Of a stretch of 64,000 nucleotides of DNA, positions 23,542 to 33,687 are shown piece by piece. A program made the position numbers and the translations under genes. A model generated the notes under the pieces. It was not told where the DNA came from. It worked only from the letters and a program-made list of their open reading frames with translations, and did not search any database. Positions within the stretch are counted from its first letter, which is position 1. Each line of letters opens with the position of its first letter. The DNA comes from Acanthaster planci (Eukaryota; Echinodermata; Asteroidea; Valvatida; Acanthasteridae), in assembly GCF_001949145.1 (NCBI RefSeq), contig NW_019091406.1:2358438-2422437 (forward strand), given 5' to 3'.

Positions 23542-25425
23542 ATGGCGCGAGTTACGTTTGCCACATGTGTGGCGATTTTCCTATGTGTGTTAACCCCATC
23601 TTTTGCCGCTGGATTTGGTCCTGACGAATGGTGGAAGAACACGATCATCTACCAAATCTACCCGCGTTCCTTCATGGACTCTGACGGCGACGGTGTGGGG
23701 GACCTGGACGGGATCACGTCCCGGCTGGAGCATTTCAACGACCTTGGGGTGGGAACCGTGTGGTTGAGCCCAGTATACAAGTCGCCCATGGCCGACTTCG
23801 GCTACGATGTGGCCGACTTCAAGGATATCGATCCCATATTCGGAACTATGGCCGACTTTGACGAGCTGATCACCAAGGCGCACCGGCTCGGGCTTAAACT
23901 CATGATGGATTTTGTCCCCAACCATTCCAGCGATCAGCATGCGTGGTTCCTCGAAAGCAAGAAAAACAAAGACACCAGCAACCCGTACAAAGATTACTAC
24001 ATGTGGGAAGACCCCAAGCAGGGCTGCTCACCTGTAGAGGAGTGCGTTCCAAATAACTGGGTGAGTTTGTTCGGTGGCTCCATGTGGGAGTGGGTACCAG
24101 AGAGGCAGCAATTTTATCTGCATCAGTTCCTCAAGGAACAGCCAGATTTGAACTACCGTAACCCGCAGGTGCGAGCAGCGATGGATGATGTGGTCCGCTT
24201 CTGGCTCGAGAAAGGCGTGGATGGTATGCGGGTAGACGCCATCAGGCACATGTACGAAAACGAGGACCTTCAAGACGAGCCACCGAATCCTGATTACACG
24301 CCAGTACCTGGTGAGCAGGCTCAGTACGACAGCCTGCTGCACACCAAGACAGTGGACCTCCCTGAGCTCCATGATGTCATCAAGAATTGGAGACAAATCT
24401 TCAACGAGTTTGGAAACGATGCAGGTTACCCCCAGTATCGGTTCATGGTGACCGAGACCTATGACACGCACAAGGGGCTTCTCCCCTACTATGGAACCCC
24501 GGATCAACCCGAGGCAGATTTCCCCTTCAACTTCGGCATGATTGAGCTCACCAAGGAGAACTTGTCTGGCAATAAAATATATGACTTTGTCAACGACTGG
24601 ATGAAGGACCTGCCGACTGGAAAGTGGCCAAATTGGGTCATCGGTAACCATGACAACTTCCGCATCGCCGATCGCATTGGGGTAAATTATGCTCGAGCCC
24701 TTAACGTACTCAATTTGCTTTTGCCGGGTACACCGACCACCTATTACGGTGAAGAGATAGTAATGGAGGACATCTGGGTACCTTACAATGAAACTCAGGA
24801 CCCGTACGCAATCAACAACCCTAGCCACTGGCAAAACTATACGCGCGACCCAGAGCGTTCCCCGATGCAGTGGGACTGGTCGCCACCGCATGCTGGTTTC
24901 AGCACTACTGCTGGAAAAACGTGGCTCCCCGTTAACGACAACTACCTTTCAGGAGTCAACGTTGCTGACCAAAAGGCAGATGATACTTCCGCCTTGAAGC
25001 TTTATGCGCGATTGGCGACACTTCGTAAAGAAGAACCGGCCTTCCAAACCAACCACCTCGACTACGTCATCGTGAACGAGAAGATCTTTTCCTTCTTGCG
25101 CACACCTGATACAGCGGGCCGGGACTCCTTCCTGGTCATTATCAACGCTGGCACCTCCGATTCTACCGAAGATTACTCCGCTGCCTTGAGGGGGATGATG
25201 ATTCAAGTTGAAGATGATACCGGGGTCATTGCAGCCAGCAGCAAGATGGATCGGAACGGGGAACCCCAGGGGATGAACAAAATCTCCGCTGCTGTAGGTG
25301 AGGCGCTCGTCATCAGGGCCAAGGTTTACGCCTACAACGCCGCATCACAGCCAAGCTCTTCTCTATTCATCGCCCTGGCAACAATCATAGCCATCATCTT
25401 TCGTCACGTCATATTCAAATATTGA
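23542..25425 (+). CDS. Maltase A: intronless GH13 alpha-glucosidase with C-terminal hydrophobic tail (627 aa)
   Basis: Exo-acting alpha-glucosidase of the GH13 maltase type, expected to cleave maltose and short alpha-1,4-glucans outside the cell. A signal peptide covers about 1-23. The catalytic barrel starts at EWWKN and [10 protein letters not shown], followed by an acidic DSDGDGVGD loop (46-54, calcium-site type). Region I is DFVPNHSS. The nucleophile is Asp232 (GMRVDAIRH), the acid/base Glu305 (TETYDT) and the transition-state Asp Asp371 (GNHDNF); all are intact. YYGEEI and SPMQWD follow, then a C-terminal beta domain. The last 23 residues are hydrophobic (SLFIALATIIAIIF, then RHVIFKY), preceded by small residues (NAASQPSSS). 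This suggests a GPI signal or a membrane anchor, which the two paralogues lack. The start has A at -3. The whole protein lies in one exon, unlike the neighbouring SLC3 gene. Natural substrate is unknown. Confidence 0.93.
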   Translation: MARVTFATCVAIFLCVLTPSFAAGFGPDEWWKNTIIYQIYPRSFMDSDGDGVGDLDGITSRLEHFNDLGVGTVWLSPVYKSPMADFGYDVADFKDIDPIFGTMADFDELITKAHRLGLKLMMDFVPNHSSDQHAWFLESKKNKDTSNPYKDYYMWEDPKQGCSPVEECVPNNWVSLFGGSMWEWVPERQQFYLHQFLKEQPDLNYRNPQVRAAMDDVVRFWLEKGVDGMRVDAIRHMYENEDLQDEPPNPDYTPVPGEQAQYDSLLHTKTVDLPELHDVIKNWRQIFNEFGNDAGYPQYRFMVTETYDTHKGLLPYYGTPDQPEADFPFNFGMIELTKENLSGNKIYDFVNDWMKDLPTGKWPNWVIGNHDNFRIADRIGVNYARALNVLNLLLPGTPTTYYGEEIVMEDIWVPYNETQDPYAINNPSHWQNYTRDPERSPMQWDWSPPHAGFSTTAGKTWLPVNDNYLSGVNVADQKADDTSALKLYARLATLRKEEPAFQTNHLDYVIVNEKIFSFLRTPDTAGRDSFLVIINAGTSDSTEDYSAALRGMMIQVEDDTGVIAASSKMDRNGEPQGMNKISAAVGEALVIRAKVYAYNAASQPSSSLFIALATIIAIIFRHVIFKY

Positions 25426-26888
25426 CAGTAAACTCCAGGAGATTCTGAATGATTGCTAGTATTCATGATCATCTGCGGTTGGCTATATTAAATTAAACGG
25501 AAAATCATCACTGAAAAAAATTCTTGAGAAAGGTGAAAGGCTGTGACAATGTTATATCTTAATCAGTTTCACGAATATTGGTTGGACAGGAAATTAGAAA
25601 AACAGGATAAAGAACTCTCAACTTAATTGGACTAACATTTAAAATTCTATAGAGTTATTTCATGCTGTAGTATGTAGCTACTTTTCGACATAATATGTTG
25701 TAAGTCTACATTAATGCCTGTAAAGTAGAAACTGATTTGAATCATTGCACGCTGAAAATACGGTTGTTATAAAATCCACTCAAAATAGCTACCATTGCTA
25801 TAGGTCACTGGAAAGCTTCACACAAAATTATGGTACCACGTTTACCGTTCTAAATGCAAACGATATAAGTTCCAAGTGACCTGTACTTAAAACATCTTCA
25901 AAAGTACATCTTCAAACACTAACAATGAAGTTGTTTGATTTCGTGACCTAAAGGTTCTATTTTTTACCATTTTTTATAGGTCTTTTGACCTATTTCTGTA
26001 CATAACGGGTCAGAACGTGTTGGGTTCCTGAGGAAATGCGACACCTTTAAAATATTAAAACCAAGACTTAAAAGTTCAGCCACAGCTAAACCAGGTTGGC
26101 AGTGACTTTTCACAATTTGGGGTTTTTTGTGGGGGGGGAGGGGCAAACGAAGTTTAGATCCCAGTACACAGAAAATAGTATCTGGCTAAGGCTTGGAAGG
26201 GAGAATGAGGTGTCTGAAATGTTACAGTTCAACTTATCTTTCTGGCAAAATGATTCATCCATCTGACAAGACAGCATATGCTATCGCTGTATGAAGACCT
26301 TAAACGAGTTATTATTGATTTCAATTGATTTTGTAAAAAATCAAATTATTACAAAATCCAAATCGTTCCGGAAGTTACGTCAATGGCAAACCATGTGACC
26401 ATTATGAGGGTGTGTGAGGCAGTGGGTGGGTCGGAGGGGGGAGGGCTAACATAAGATTTACCCCCTGCAAAGAAAGTTGTACTCCGGTTTCTAAAATGCC
26501 AACAAAAAAGGAGGGATTGGTATTGTGTTTTCTTGGGGAGGATGCCACCCCTGTATCCCCCTCACTGATTCAAGCGTGCTTTGCCACTTTCCTGGGAAAA
26601 TGACATAAAAATAAAATGGGAAAAAGAAACAGGGAAAGAAGTGAAAAACAAAGGAGGACACAGCACTTACGTAATTCGGGAGGCAAAATCTTCCCAACTG
26701 TTGGTAAAAATGGGCTAGAATCATATATACCTTTACCCGCCCAACCAAACCCAAACCATTGCATATCGATTCCAAACATACATCAAAACTGAACATATTT
26801 TTGCTTCAAAGGATTCATGTATGGCCACTCTTTTTGAATAAAATCTTTGAAATATGTCTCTGTTTTTCAGTTTTAATTCAGTTTTAAT
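25426..26888. other. Intergenic space downstream of maltase A
   Basis: AT-rich, with no recognisable coding sequence. Overlapping ATTAAA hexamers at 25487-25497 are candidate polyadenylation signals for maltase A. Short G-runs occur near 26131-26142 and 26436-26446. Nothing else stands out. Confidence 0.4.
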
Positions 26889-27093
26889 CAGTGACGTATA
26901 GCTAGGGCTAAATTTGTGTGTGGAGGGGCAAACTGGGTGCACACATGTTTTCAAGGGGGCACTTAAAGAAACTAAAATGCAGTTGCATTTCAACGGAGAC
27001 TGTCTACACATTCCAAATGGAGGGGAAACCCGGGGGCACGGGCATCCGCGGAGGGGGGGGGGAGTGCCCTATCCCCCCGTAGTTATGTCACTG
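26889..27093. mobile_element. hAT-superfamily MITE with 8-bp target-site duplication
   Basis: The left end is CAGTGACGTATAGCTAGGG. The right end in reverse complement is CAGTGACATAACTACGGGGG. These are about 19-bp terminal inverted repeats with a few mismatches and a CAGTG start. The exact octamer GTTTTAAT flanks both sides (26881-26888 and 27094-27101). An 8-bp duplication with CA-starting termini is diagnostic of hAT elements. At 205 bp it has no coding capacity and would depend on a transposase elsewhere. The interior contains long G-runs. Confidence 0.9.
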
Positions 27094-27169
27094 GTTTTAA
27101 TTGTAATTGATATCCTAAATTTCCTTCCTTTACTGATTTGTTTTTGTGTAAGTACATTGCAATAATAAC

Positions 27170-27465
27170 TTAGTCCCCTTCGCCCCCAGTTGGGCACAAG
27201 GCGTCAACAATTTGCTTCCAACGGGCCCTCTCCTTAATATTAACGGCACGTTGTGCCTCGCCCCATGTCAAACCCATCTCTTTCAGCTCTGCCATCAGTG
27301 TACGTCTCCAGGTTGTTTTTGGCCGGAAAAGCTTCCTCTTCCCAGATGGAGTCTATCTGAGTGCAATCTTGGGTATACGGCTCTGAACCATTCCGAGGAC
27401 ATGCCTAAGCCTTTGTTGTATTGTTCTTCATTTGAGATCTTATTTGGCCAGACAATTGGGGCAAA
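27170..27465 (-). pseudogene. 3' remnant of a non-LTR retrotransposon ORF2
   Basis: Read on the minus strand, the sequence carries motifs typical of the extreme C-terminus of many LINE ORF2 proteins. They are KISNEEQYNK, HVLGMV-SRIPKIAL, SGKRKL, RPKTTWRRTLMAELKEMG, LTWGEAQRA and RARWKQIVDALCP, ending at a stop at 27172-27170. An in-frame TAG interrupts it after KIALR, and the join between the first two motifs looks frameshifted. Nothing of the reverse-transcriptase domain is visible, so this is a 5'-truncated, dead copy. The clade is not determined. Confidence 0.75.
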
Positions 27466-30069
27466 TTCTCCTGAGGCACCCATCGGGCAATATCCCAACA
27501 AGCAATTCTCTCTCGCAATGCTGACAGTGAGCAAAGTTTGGTTCACAATTCGAACAGATAACTATTGACCTGGACAGTGTCTTTCATGAATGGACACCAC
27601 AGCATAGCGGCCCACTGTTGTCGGGAAGAACATGGACAATTATGAATGTTTAAACAGTGCACTTTCAACATACTCTACCCCAAAAGAACGTAAAATAGTT
27701 TCAAATCATACTATGAGCTCCGAGCTGGACCAGAGAGGGCGCAATTTTCTTAGCAATGGAGGCTTCTTTGGTGGGATAACTACACTCAGTTCCTGGTTCA
27801 CGAAGAACTATGAAATGCACGCGTTACGGTCGAATCGTTACCAACAAAATGAACCGACTTTCCCCACCAACATGACTCTTTTCAACCGATGAGGGGGTGC
27901 TTCTGCTCAAGGCGCATAAGGTAGCACAAAAGATGTCTCTGCCAAAAATTCACCTTCTATCTATTGTAGACCGTATTTTAAAAGGGTTACATTTGTTTTA
28001 TTTATGCTATTTCTTCTTCTTGGTATTAATGCAGGTGCTGTCTTGTTGGGATATCTCATCCGCCAGAGTGTGCATATTCGTCTGTCTACGCACTGCCTTG
28101 CTGAAAACGAATTAACAACTAAACGGTTGAAGTTTTTTCTCTGTCAGTAGTATATATTACGAGAAATACATAAAATTTGTGTCTCTTGACCCAGGCCGTG
28201 TCAAAACGGGCTTCCAGAGCTACGGCTAGGTCTATTGTATCTGCGAGTCTCCACATATTTCTAATGGAATGAATACCTAGACCGGCTCTGGACAATGGAA
28301 TCGGATGTAATGCAAAAGTTTCCGTATTTATTAGTGCGCACTCTTGTGAAAACCTTCTTTCAGGCAAGCATAGGCGAAGCGTTCGATTACACCCCTCGCG
28401 CTTGACGGTGATTTGTCATACGTTTAGACGAGTATGCGCAATATCTAGTGATAAACGAACGATCTCAAGTAACGGAGGCCCCTGGTCAAAAGGTCATACA
28501 TCGATTGTATTAGCAAAGTGAATCTGACGAACAGTTTACAGCAACAGGATGGGGGGGGGGGCTAACCCCAGCTCTGATCAAAACAAAATAAATAATGAAT
28601 AAATAAAAATAGTACAGTTTAACAACAGAACAGAAGACATCCTTTAACGGTTATTATTTGTACATCGGCAACAGTGTAAAGCATTTCCTGAGTGCCTGTC
28701 CGTCTGCAACATTCAGATATAAACAGTCTTACAGGCCTGACCTCTCTTAGACCTGCCCCTGAGCAACAGACATCCAAACGTACATTTCGTCTTTCTTTCA
28801 CAGAATTTAGTTGACTGAGCAGATTTGCCCCTACATTCAACTCTTTTTTTTTTAAACATTCAACGGATTTAACTTTGCTTCGTAACATGACGCTCGACTA
28901 TACCGCCGGTTTTCTGCACTGTATTTTGCGATACTTCCTCAAGTAACCGGCTCTACCAGTGGTCATCAACTTAGCGCGAGGGTCACGTGAATGTCAAATT
29001 GAACGCGCTTGCACGATAAAGGGGCCGTTCCGTATACGCCTCAACACTTGTGCCAGCTGTGGCGTATCCATCAAAATTGGGGCGATTGTGACGGCCAAAC
29101 GAACACACACGTGTGTTGTGTTAATGGAGGCGATTTTCTTGCCCGTTAAAGTGAAATGCATTCATGCATCGTTACGCAACGCACCAAAAAAATGCACATA
29201 ATGGAAAGGTGCCTTAACACTGCTTTTCTCATTTGCCGCTTGTACCGATATGTGACGTCCAAGTCACGTGAAGCGATGTTGTTGATGTTTGGATAGCTGC
29301 AAGTGGTCCATTCAAGCTTTAAGAGTTCCTAAAAACCCAACGAATTGATATATCGCAGTTAACTCAGGTGTGATGCGGAGAGCCAGGCAAGTGGTCAGTG
29401 AGCGTGGTCAGCTGACATGCCTTGGCAAGCAACACAGGCTATTAGATCAATCCTTTAATTCACTTTCCCCAATTATGCTTCCATCATACATGAACAAATG
29501 GCTTAGGCTGCTTTCTTAAATATCCTGCAGAAAATTCACAAAGCATTTACAATAATGTTGCATAGCCGAGCCCATCACAAGTTCCTGCAAGTCCATCATA
29601 ATTTCATCACGAATCAGGCAAGGTCTTAGCTGATGCAGGTCGCAAACTCTATATTCCAACGAACTGACAGAGCATTCCTTTGTCATTGTTCACCTTCTTA
29701 CTCGTGGTTGTTCTTCAAAAAGAGATGGCACTTGTCTTGTAATGGATGTGACTACGACACAGATCAGTGGAGGATGTAACAATTCTTGCCCAGAGGTTAT
29801 AGCATCCGCCAACTACATAGACGACCCCAAAAATGATAGTAAAACGAGACCATAACTGAAACTGTCTGATAAACTAATAACGTGTAACAAATCATGAAAT
29901 AGGCCTAAGAGTTTTCAGAACCTGCTTTGCACTCTGCTCTGCACATTGATTTCGTAATCCTGAACTACCATTATGCAAAACACCTTTGTAGAAAATTACG
30001 AGATCTTACATGAAAAGGATTAGTGGCTGAGGAAATCTATAGACTAGCCGACTAGACGCCATAACTGCG
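27466..30069. other. Intergenic space, no gene recognised
   Basis: Only short open frames without motifs occur here, and there is a poly-G run near 28552-28561. I see no additional repeat with clear ends. Confidence 0.35.
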
Positions 30070-30126
30070 GTGGTAACCACTGATCTCCATTGTTAAGTCT
30101 TCATAATGGAGATCAGTGGTTACCAC
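30070..30126. repeat. Perfect 22-bp-arm hairpin
   Basis: The arm at 30070-30091 (GTGGTAACCACTGATC then TCCATT) is the exact reverse complement of 30105-30126, around a 13-base loop. Complementarity does not continue outside. The 57-nt stem-loop is perfectly paired, unlike most miRNA precursors, which have bulges. It is intergenic, about 0.9 kb beyond the stop codon of maltase B. Confidence 0.6.
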
Positions 30127-30789
30127 CCCACTCACACGCACATTCTTCAGCTTGACGTGCGATAGCATTTGGAAAAACACTACACCCTTTTGGGTCGAAG
30201 AGGCATGTAACGCGGCGCCCGTACCACTTGTCCACGAGTGTTGTGTCACCACAGTAATGGTTCCTCATTCTGGTTGTCGAATTACACTACAGCTACAATA
30301 ATCACCTCTGCTCATTTCATTTTTAAGGCCGCTCACAACTCCACTTCCTCCGAAGAAATTAAAATAGTGGTCTATGCGCGCACAGAAAGATAACAGATTG
30401 CGCCAACATTTTATTTTACTAAATGCACAACGTCACACCAAATGAAGAAAAACAATACCACTTAATGACACAGAATTAAAAGTGCTACATAAAGTAGGAT
30501 TCTAATTCAACAAAGCAAATACCTCGTCTTCAAATCCTTACCACTCAGTTTGTTCATATAATTAACTGTGATGAAATTGCTGATTGGTATGTGCATTACA
30601 ATAAGCATAATGCTCTGTTGATTTACTGGAAATATAACGAAACCAGTATCTTCCAATGTAGACGACAGGTTGTAAAAATCGGTCGGTTTGTCCACTGATA
30701 CATATTATGGCAGTCTCTCAGAAACCGTGAACGGTTGCATTGCTGCGTTGGCAAGAAAAGCCATTTGAAATTGATATCGGTAAATTAAT

Positions 30790-31014
30790 CAGGGGCGGAT
30801 CCAGGGAGGTGTGAAGGTGCACACTCCCCTTTTCGCACCCAAAAATATGAATGAAAAAGAAGAAAAAGAGGTGCCATACTGGCTAAAATTGCACCACAGT
30901 GCGCCTAGAACACAAAACGGCTCCGGACCCCATGCCGTCGGGCATTTTACCATTACTGCTTCAGTTCACGCCGACGCCACCCCCCCCTTCTGGAAAATCC
31001 TGGATCCGCCCCTG
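30790..31014. mobile_element. hAT-like MITE just downstream of maltase B
   Basis: A 16-bp perfect terminal inverted repeat, CAGGGGCGGATCCAGG, occurs at 30790-30805 and inverted at 30999-31014. CAGGGGCGGATCC-type ends are frequent in hAT-derived MITEs. No 8-bp duplication is visible at the flanks, so either the ends have decayed or the insertion is old. It begins 25 bp past the stop codon of maltase B (31040, minus strand), so it probably lies inside that gene's 3' UTR. The first AATAAA on the minus strand is near 30410. Confidence 0.75.
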
Positions 31015-31039
31015 GTAACCTTTACATGGGCGCGCTTGT

Positions 31040-32824
31040 TCACTCTACGGAGACTTTGATGACAAGTGCCTCGCCTATTACCACGAAGACCTTGCTCATG
31101 TCTTGAGACTCCCCGTCTCGATCCATGTTACCACTAACGGCGATGATACCAGTGTTACTTTTGATCTTCAGTTGGTGACCTTCCATCAAAGCAGCAGAGT
31201 AGTCATCAGTAGAATCAGAGGTACCAGCGTTGATGATGACTAGGAAGGAATCGAATCCCAAGGTATCAGGCATGCGAAGGAAGGAGAAGATCGTTTCTGT
31301 CACAATTATGTACTTGAGGTGATTGGTCTGGAAAGCAGGCTCGTCTTTACGAAGGGCTGCCAATTTTTTGTAGAGCGCCAACGCGGAGGTGTTATCTGCC
31401 TTCTGGTCAGCAACGTTGACTCCTAAGAGGTAGTTCTGGTTAACAGGAAGCCACATTTTATCTGTTGTGGTGCTAAAACCAGCGTTGGATGTGGTGTCCC
31501 ACTGCATCGGGGAACGCTCTGGGTCGCGTGTGTACTTCTTCCAGCCATTGGGGTGAACGATGGCGTACGGATCCTGGGATTCGTCCAGTGAAACCCAGGT
31601 ATTTTCCATAACTATCTCCTCCCCATAGTAAGTCTTTGGGGTTCCGGGAAGAAGCATATTCAAGACATTTAAAGCTTTGGAGTACTTAACTCCCACACGG
31701 TCAGAAATACGAGAACAGTCGTGATTGCCAATCACCCAGTTTGGCCACCTATCTTGTGGTAAGTCCTCCATCCAATCATTGACAAGTTCGTAAATCAGTT
31801 TTCCGGATAGTGTATGCTTATTTAATTTTGTGAGTCCAAAGTTGAAAGGGTAATCTGCTTCAGGGCGGCCTGGGGTTCCATAGTATGGGAGGAGCGTACG
31901 TTGGGTGTCGTTTGCTTCCATTATCATGATCCGATAGTTGGGTTCGGCGCTGTACTCATCGAAAATGCATCGCCATTCGTAGATAAGTTCGTGCACCTCC
32001 GGAAGATCAAACGTCTTGTCATGAATAAAACTGTCGTAGGAGGTGTGACCACCTGGCACCAACAAATGATCGGGATTTACTGGTTCATCTTCCAAGTCTT
32101 CGCTTTCGTAGATGTGTCTGATTGCATCGACACGAAAACCGTCCACCCCTTTCTTCAGCCAGAATCTCAGTACGTCTATTATCTCTAAATGCACGGCAGG
32201 GTTACGGTAATTCAGATCCGGTTGACTTGTAAGGAACTGATGCAGATAGAACTGTTGCCTCTCTAGCACCCACTCCCATACTGTGCCACCCAGTAGCCCT
32301 ACCCAGTTATTTGGAAGGCACTGTTCAGGCGGATCAGAGCAATTCTGTCTTGGGTCAACCCACACGTAGTAATCTTTATAGGGATTGGATTCATATTTAT
32401 TTTTTCTGCTTTCGACAAACCACGGATGCTGGTCGCTGGAGTGGTTGGGGATAAAATCCACCATGACTTTAAGCCCGAGCCGGTGCGCCTTAGTGATCAG
32501 CTCGTCAAAGTCAGCCATAGTTCCAAATATGGGATCGATATCCTTGAAGTCAGCCACATCGTAGCCGAAGTCGGCCATAGGCGACTTGTACACGGGATTC
32601 AACCAGACTGTACCTACCCCGATGTCGTTGAAATGCTCCAGCCGAGAGGTAATACCAACCAGATCCCCCACACCGTCGCTGTCAGAGTCCATGAAAGAGC
32701 GCGGGTAGATTTGGTAAATGATTGTGTTCTTCCACCATTCGTCCCATCGAAATCCAATTGCCAGTGTGAATGTCAGTGTCAAAGTGACAAATACGAAGAA
32801 CATGGAAATCTGAAAGGGCGCCAT
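31040..32824 (-). CDS. Maltase B: intronless secreted GH13 alpha-glucosidase (594 aa), divergent active-site surroundings
   Basis: Paralogue of the enzymes at 23542 and 33688. A signal peptide covers about 1-24 (hydrophobic VFVTLTLTFTLAIG). The barrel motifs are [47 protein letters not shown] and SPMQWD. The triad is intact: Asp233, Glu303 and Asp369. The residues beside it differ from both paralogues: MEAN replaces TETY around the acid/base, and HDCSR replaces HDNFR in region IV. Substrate preference may therefore differ. There is no C-terminal anchor (it ends IKVSVE), so a soluble secreted enzyme is likely. It is divergently arranged with the gene at 33688, 863 bp between starts. Residues 1-250 and about 500-590 are nearly identical to that gene, while about 251-430 is not. 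Confidence 0.92.
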   Translation of the reverse strand: MAPFQISMFFVFVTLTLTFTLAIGFRWDEWWKNTIIYQIYPRSFMDSDSDGVGDLVGITSRLEHFNDIGVGTVWLNPVYKSPMADFGYDVADFKDIDPIFGTMADFDELITKAHRLGLKVMVDFIPNHSSDQHPWFVESRKNKYESNPYKDYYVWVDPRQNCSDPPEQCLPNNWVGLLGGTVWEWVLERQQFYLHQFLTSQPDLNYRNPAVHLEIIDVLRFWLKKGVDGFRVDAIRHIYESEDLEDEPVNPDHLLVPGGHTSYDSFIHDKTFDLPEVHELIYEWRCIFDEYSAEPNYRIMIMEANDTQRTLLPYYGTPGRPEADYPFNFGLTKLNKHTLSGKLIYELVNDWMEDLPQDRWPNWVIGNHDCSRISDRVGVKYSKALNVLNMLLPGTPKTYYGEEIVMENTWVSLDESQDPYAIVHPNGWKKYTRDPERSPMQWDTTSNAGFSTTTDKMWLPVNQNYLLGVNVADQKADNTSALALYKKLAALRKDEPAFQTNHLKYIIVTETIFSFLRMPDTLGFDSFLVIINAGTSDSTDDYSAALMEGHQLKIKSNTGIIAVSGNMDRDGESQDMSKVFVVIGEALVIKVSVE

Positions 32825-33687
32825 GTTCAGCGTATAGCCCGCTTTCCTTCAGACGAACAATTTCTTCAATGGAAACTACAATTTGGTAGCGCAAGGCCTA
32901 CAAAAGAAACACGCCTCGCACCTTTATGACGCACGTCCTCATATAATTTTGCAGAATGGATCGTGTGCTTGCGGCATTTGATATTTTTGATTAAGCCAGG
33001 TAAAATGGACAAAACATCTGTTTCTAGGGCTCAAAATTGCGGACGTTTTCACTGCAGCCTGTTCAACTTGCATCCATGCAAGTACATCTGTTGTACAGTG
33101 GTTGCCGTGGGTCACGGCTGATGACAATAAGGACAAAGACGTGTCACCATATTTGATAAAACGTGAGTGGTGGAGTTCTGGGCTGGAGCCGTTCGGTCAG
33201 TCTCGTGAAGCAATATAAGCACAGAGGTTTTATATGGATACCAAGCCCATTATATTACCATTTGTTATTCAATTTTCCAAGGTTTATCTCTTGTTCATGA
33301 CATCCTTGTTAATTTAATCAGAAATGCCAATACTTCAGGTGGATAAAAGTTATATGATCCTTTTAAAATGGAGTCTGAAGAGAAATAACCCTAGCAAACA
33401 CACGCATGCTTTCAGAACAAAACCGCTTTTAGTGGTAGCGTGAAAACTACATTAAACCCCTCGGTAATTTACAGCCCTCAACAGATGGTTTGCCCATTTT
33501 ATTTTGCCTGAGAGATAAATGCCGAAAGCTGACAATCCATTCCGCAAACTTGAGGACGTGCATAACAACAAACGAGGCTTGCTGTTCCTTTTTGCCAGCC
33601 TTGCCCTTCCAAAAAATACATTTCCACTGAGTGAGGAAGAATTTTTGATCGTCTGGAGAAGGAAGGCAAGCACATGATAGCCTGAAC
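32825..33687. promoter_or_regulatory. Shared divergent upstream region of maltases B and C
   Basis: These 863 bp must hold the 5' UTRs and promoters of both divergent intronless genes. About the last 50-60 bp before each start codon are alike (GTCTG-AAGGAAAG/GAAGGAAGGC then CTGAACATG). The duplicated segment therefore extends past the coding region, as expected for a DNA-level inverted duplication. The central part shows no obvious symmetry. I could not place a TATA box. Confidence 0.45.

Noticed and set aside
24028-24891. 287-codon open frame antisense to maltase A
   Set aside because: It mirrors the codon pattern of the coding strand. Equivalent antisense frames in maltases B and C read similar sequence only because the sense strand is conserved, and no motif supports it.
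32426-32929. 167-codon frame antisense to maltase B (and 131-codon one in C)
   Set aside because: Shadow of the conserved N-terminal coding region.
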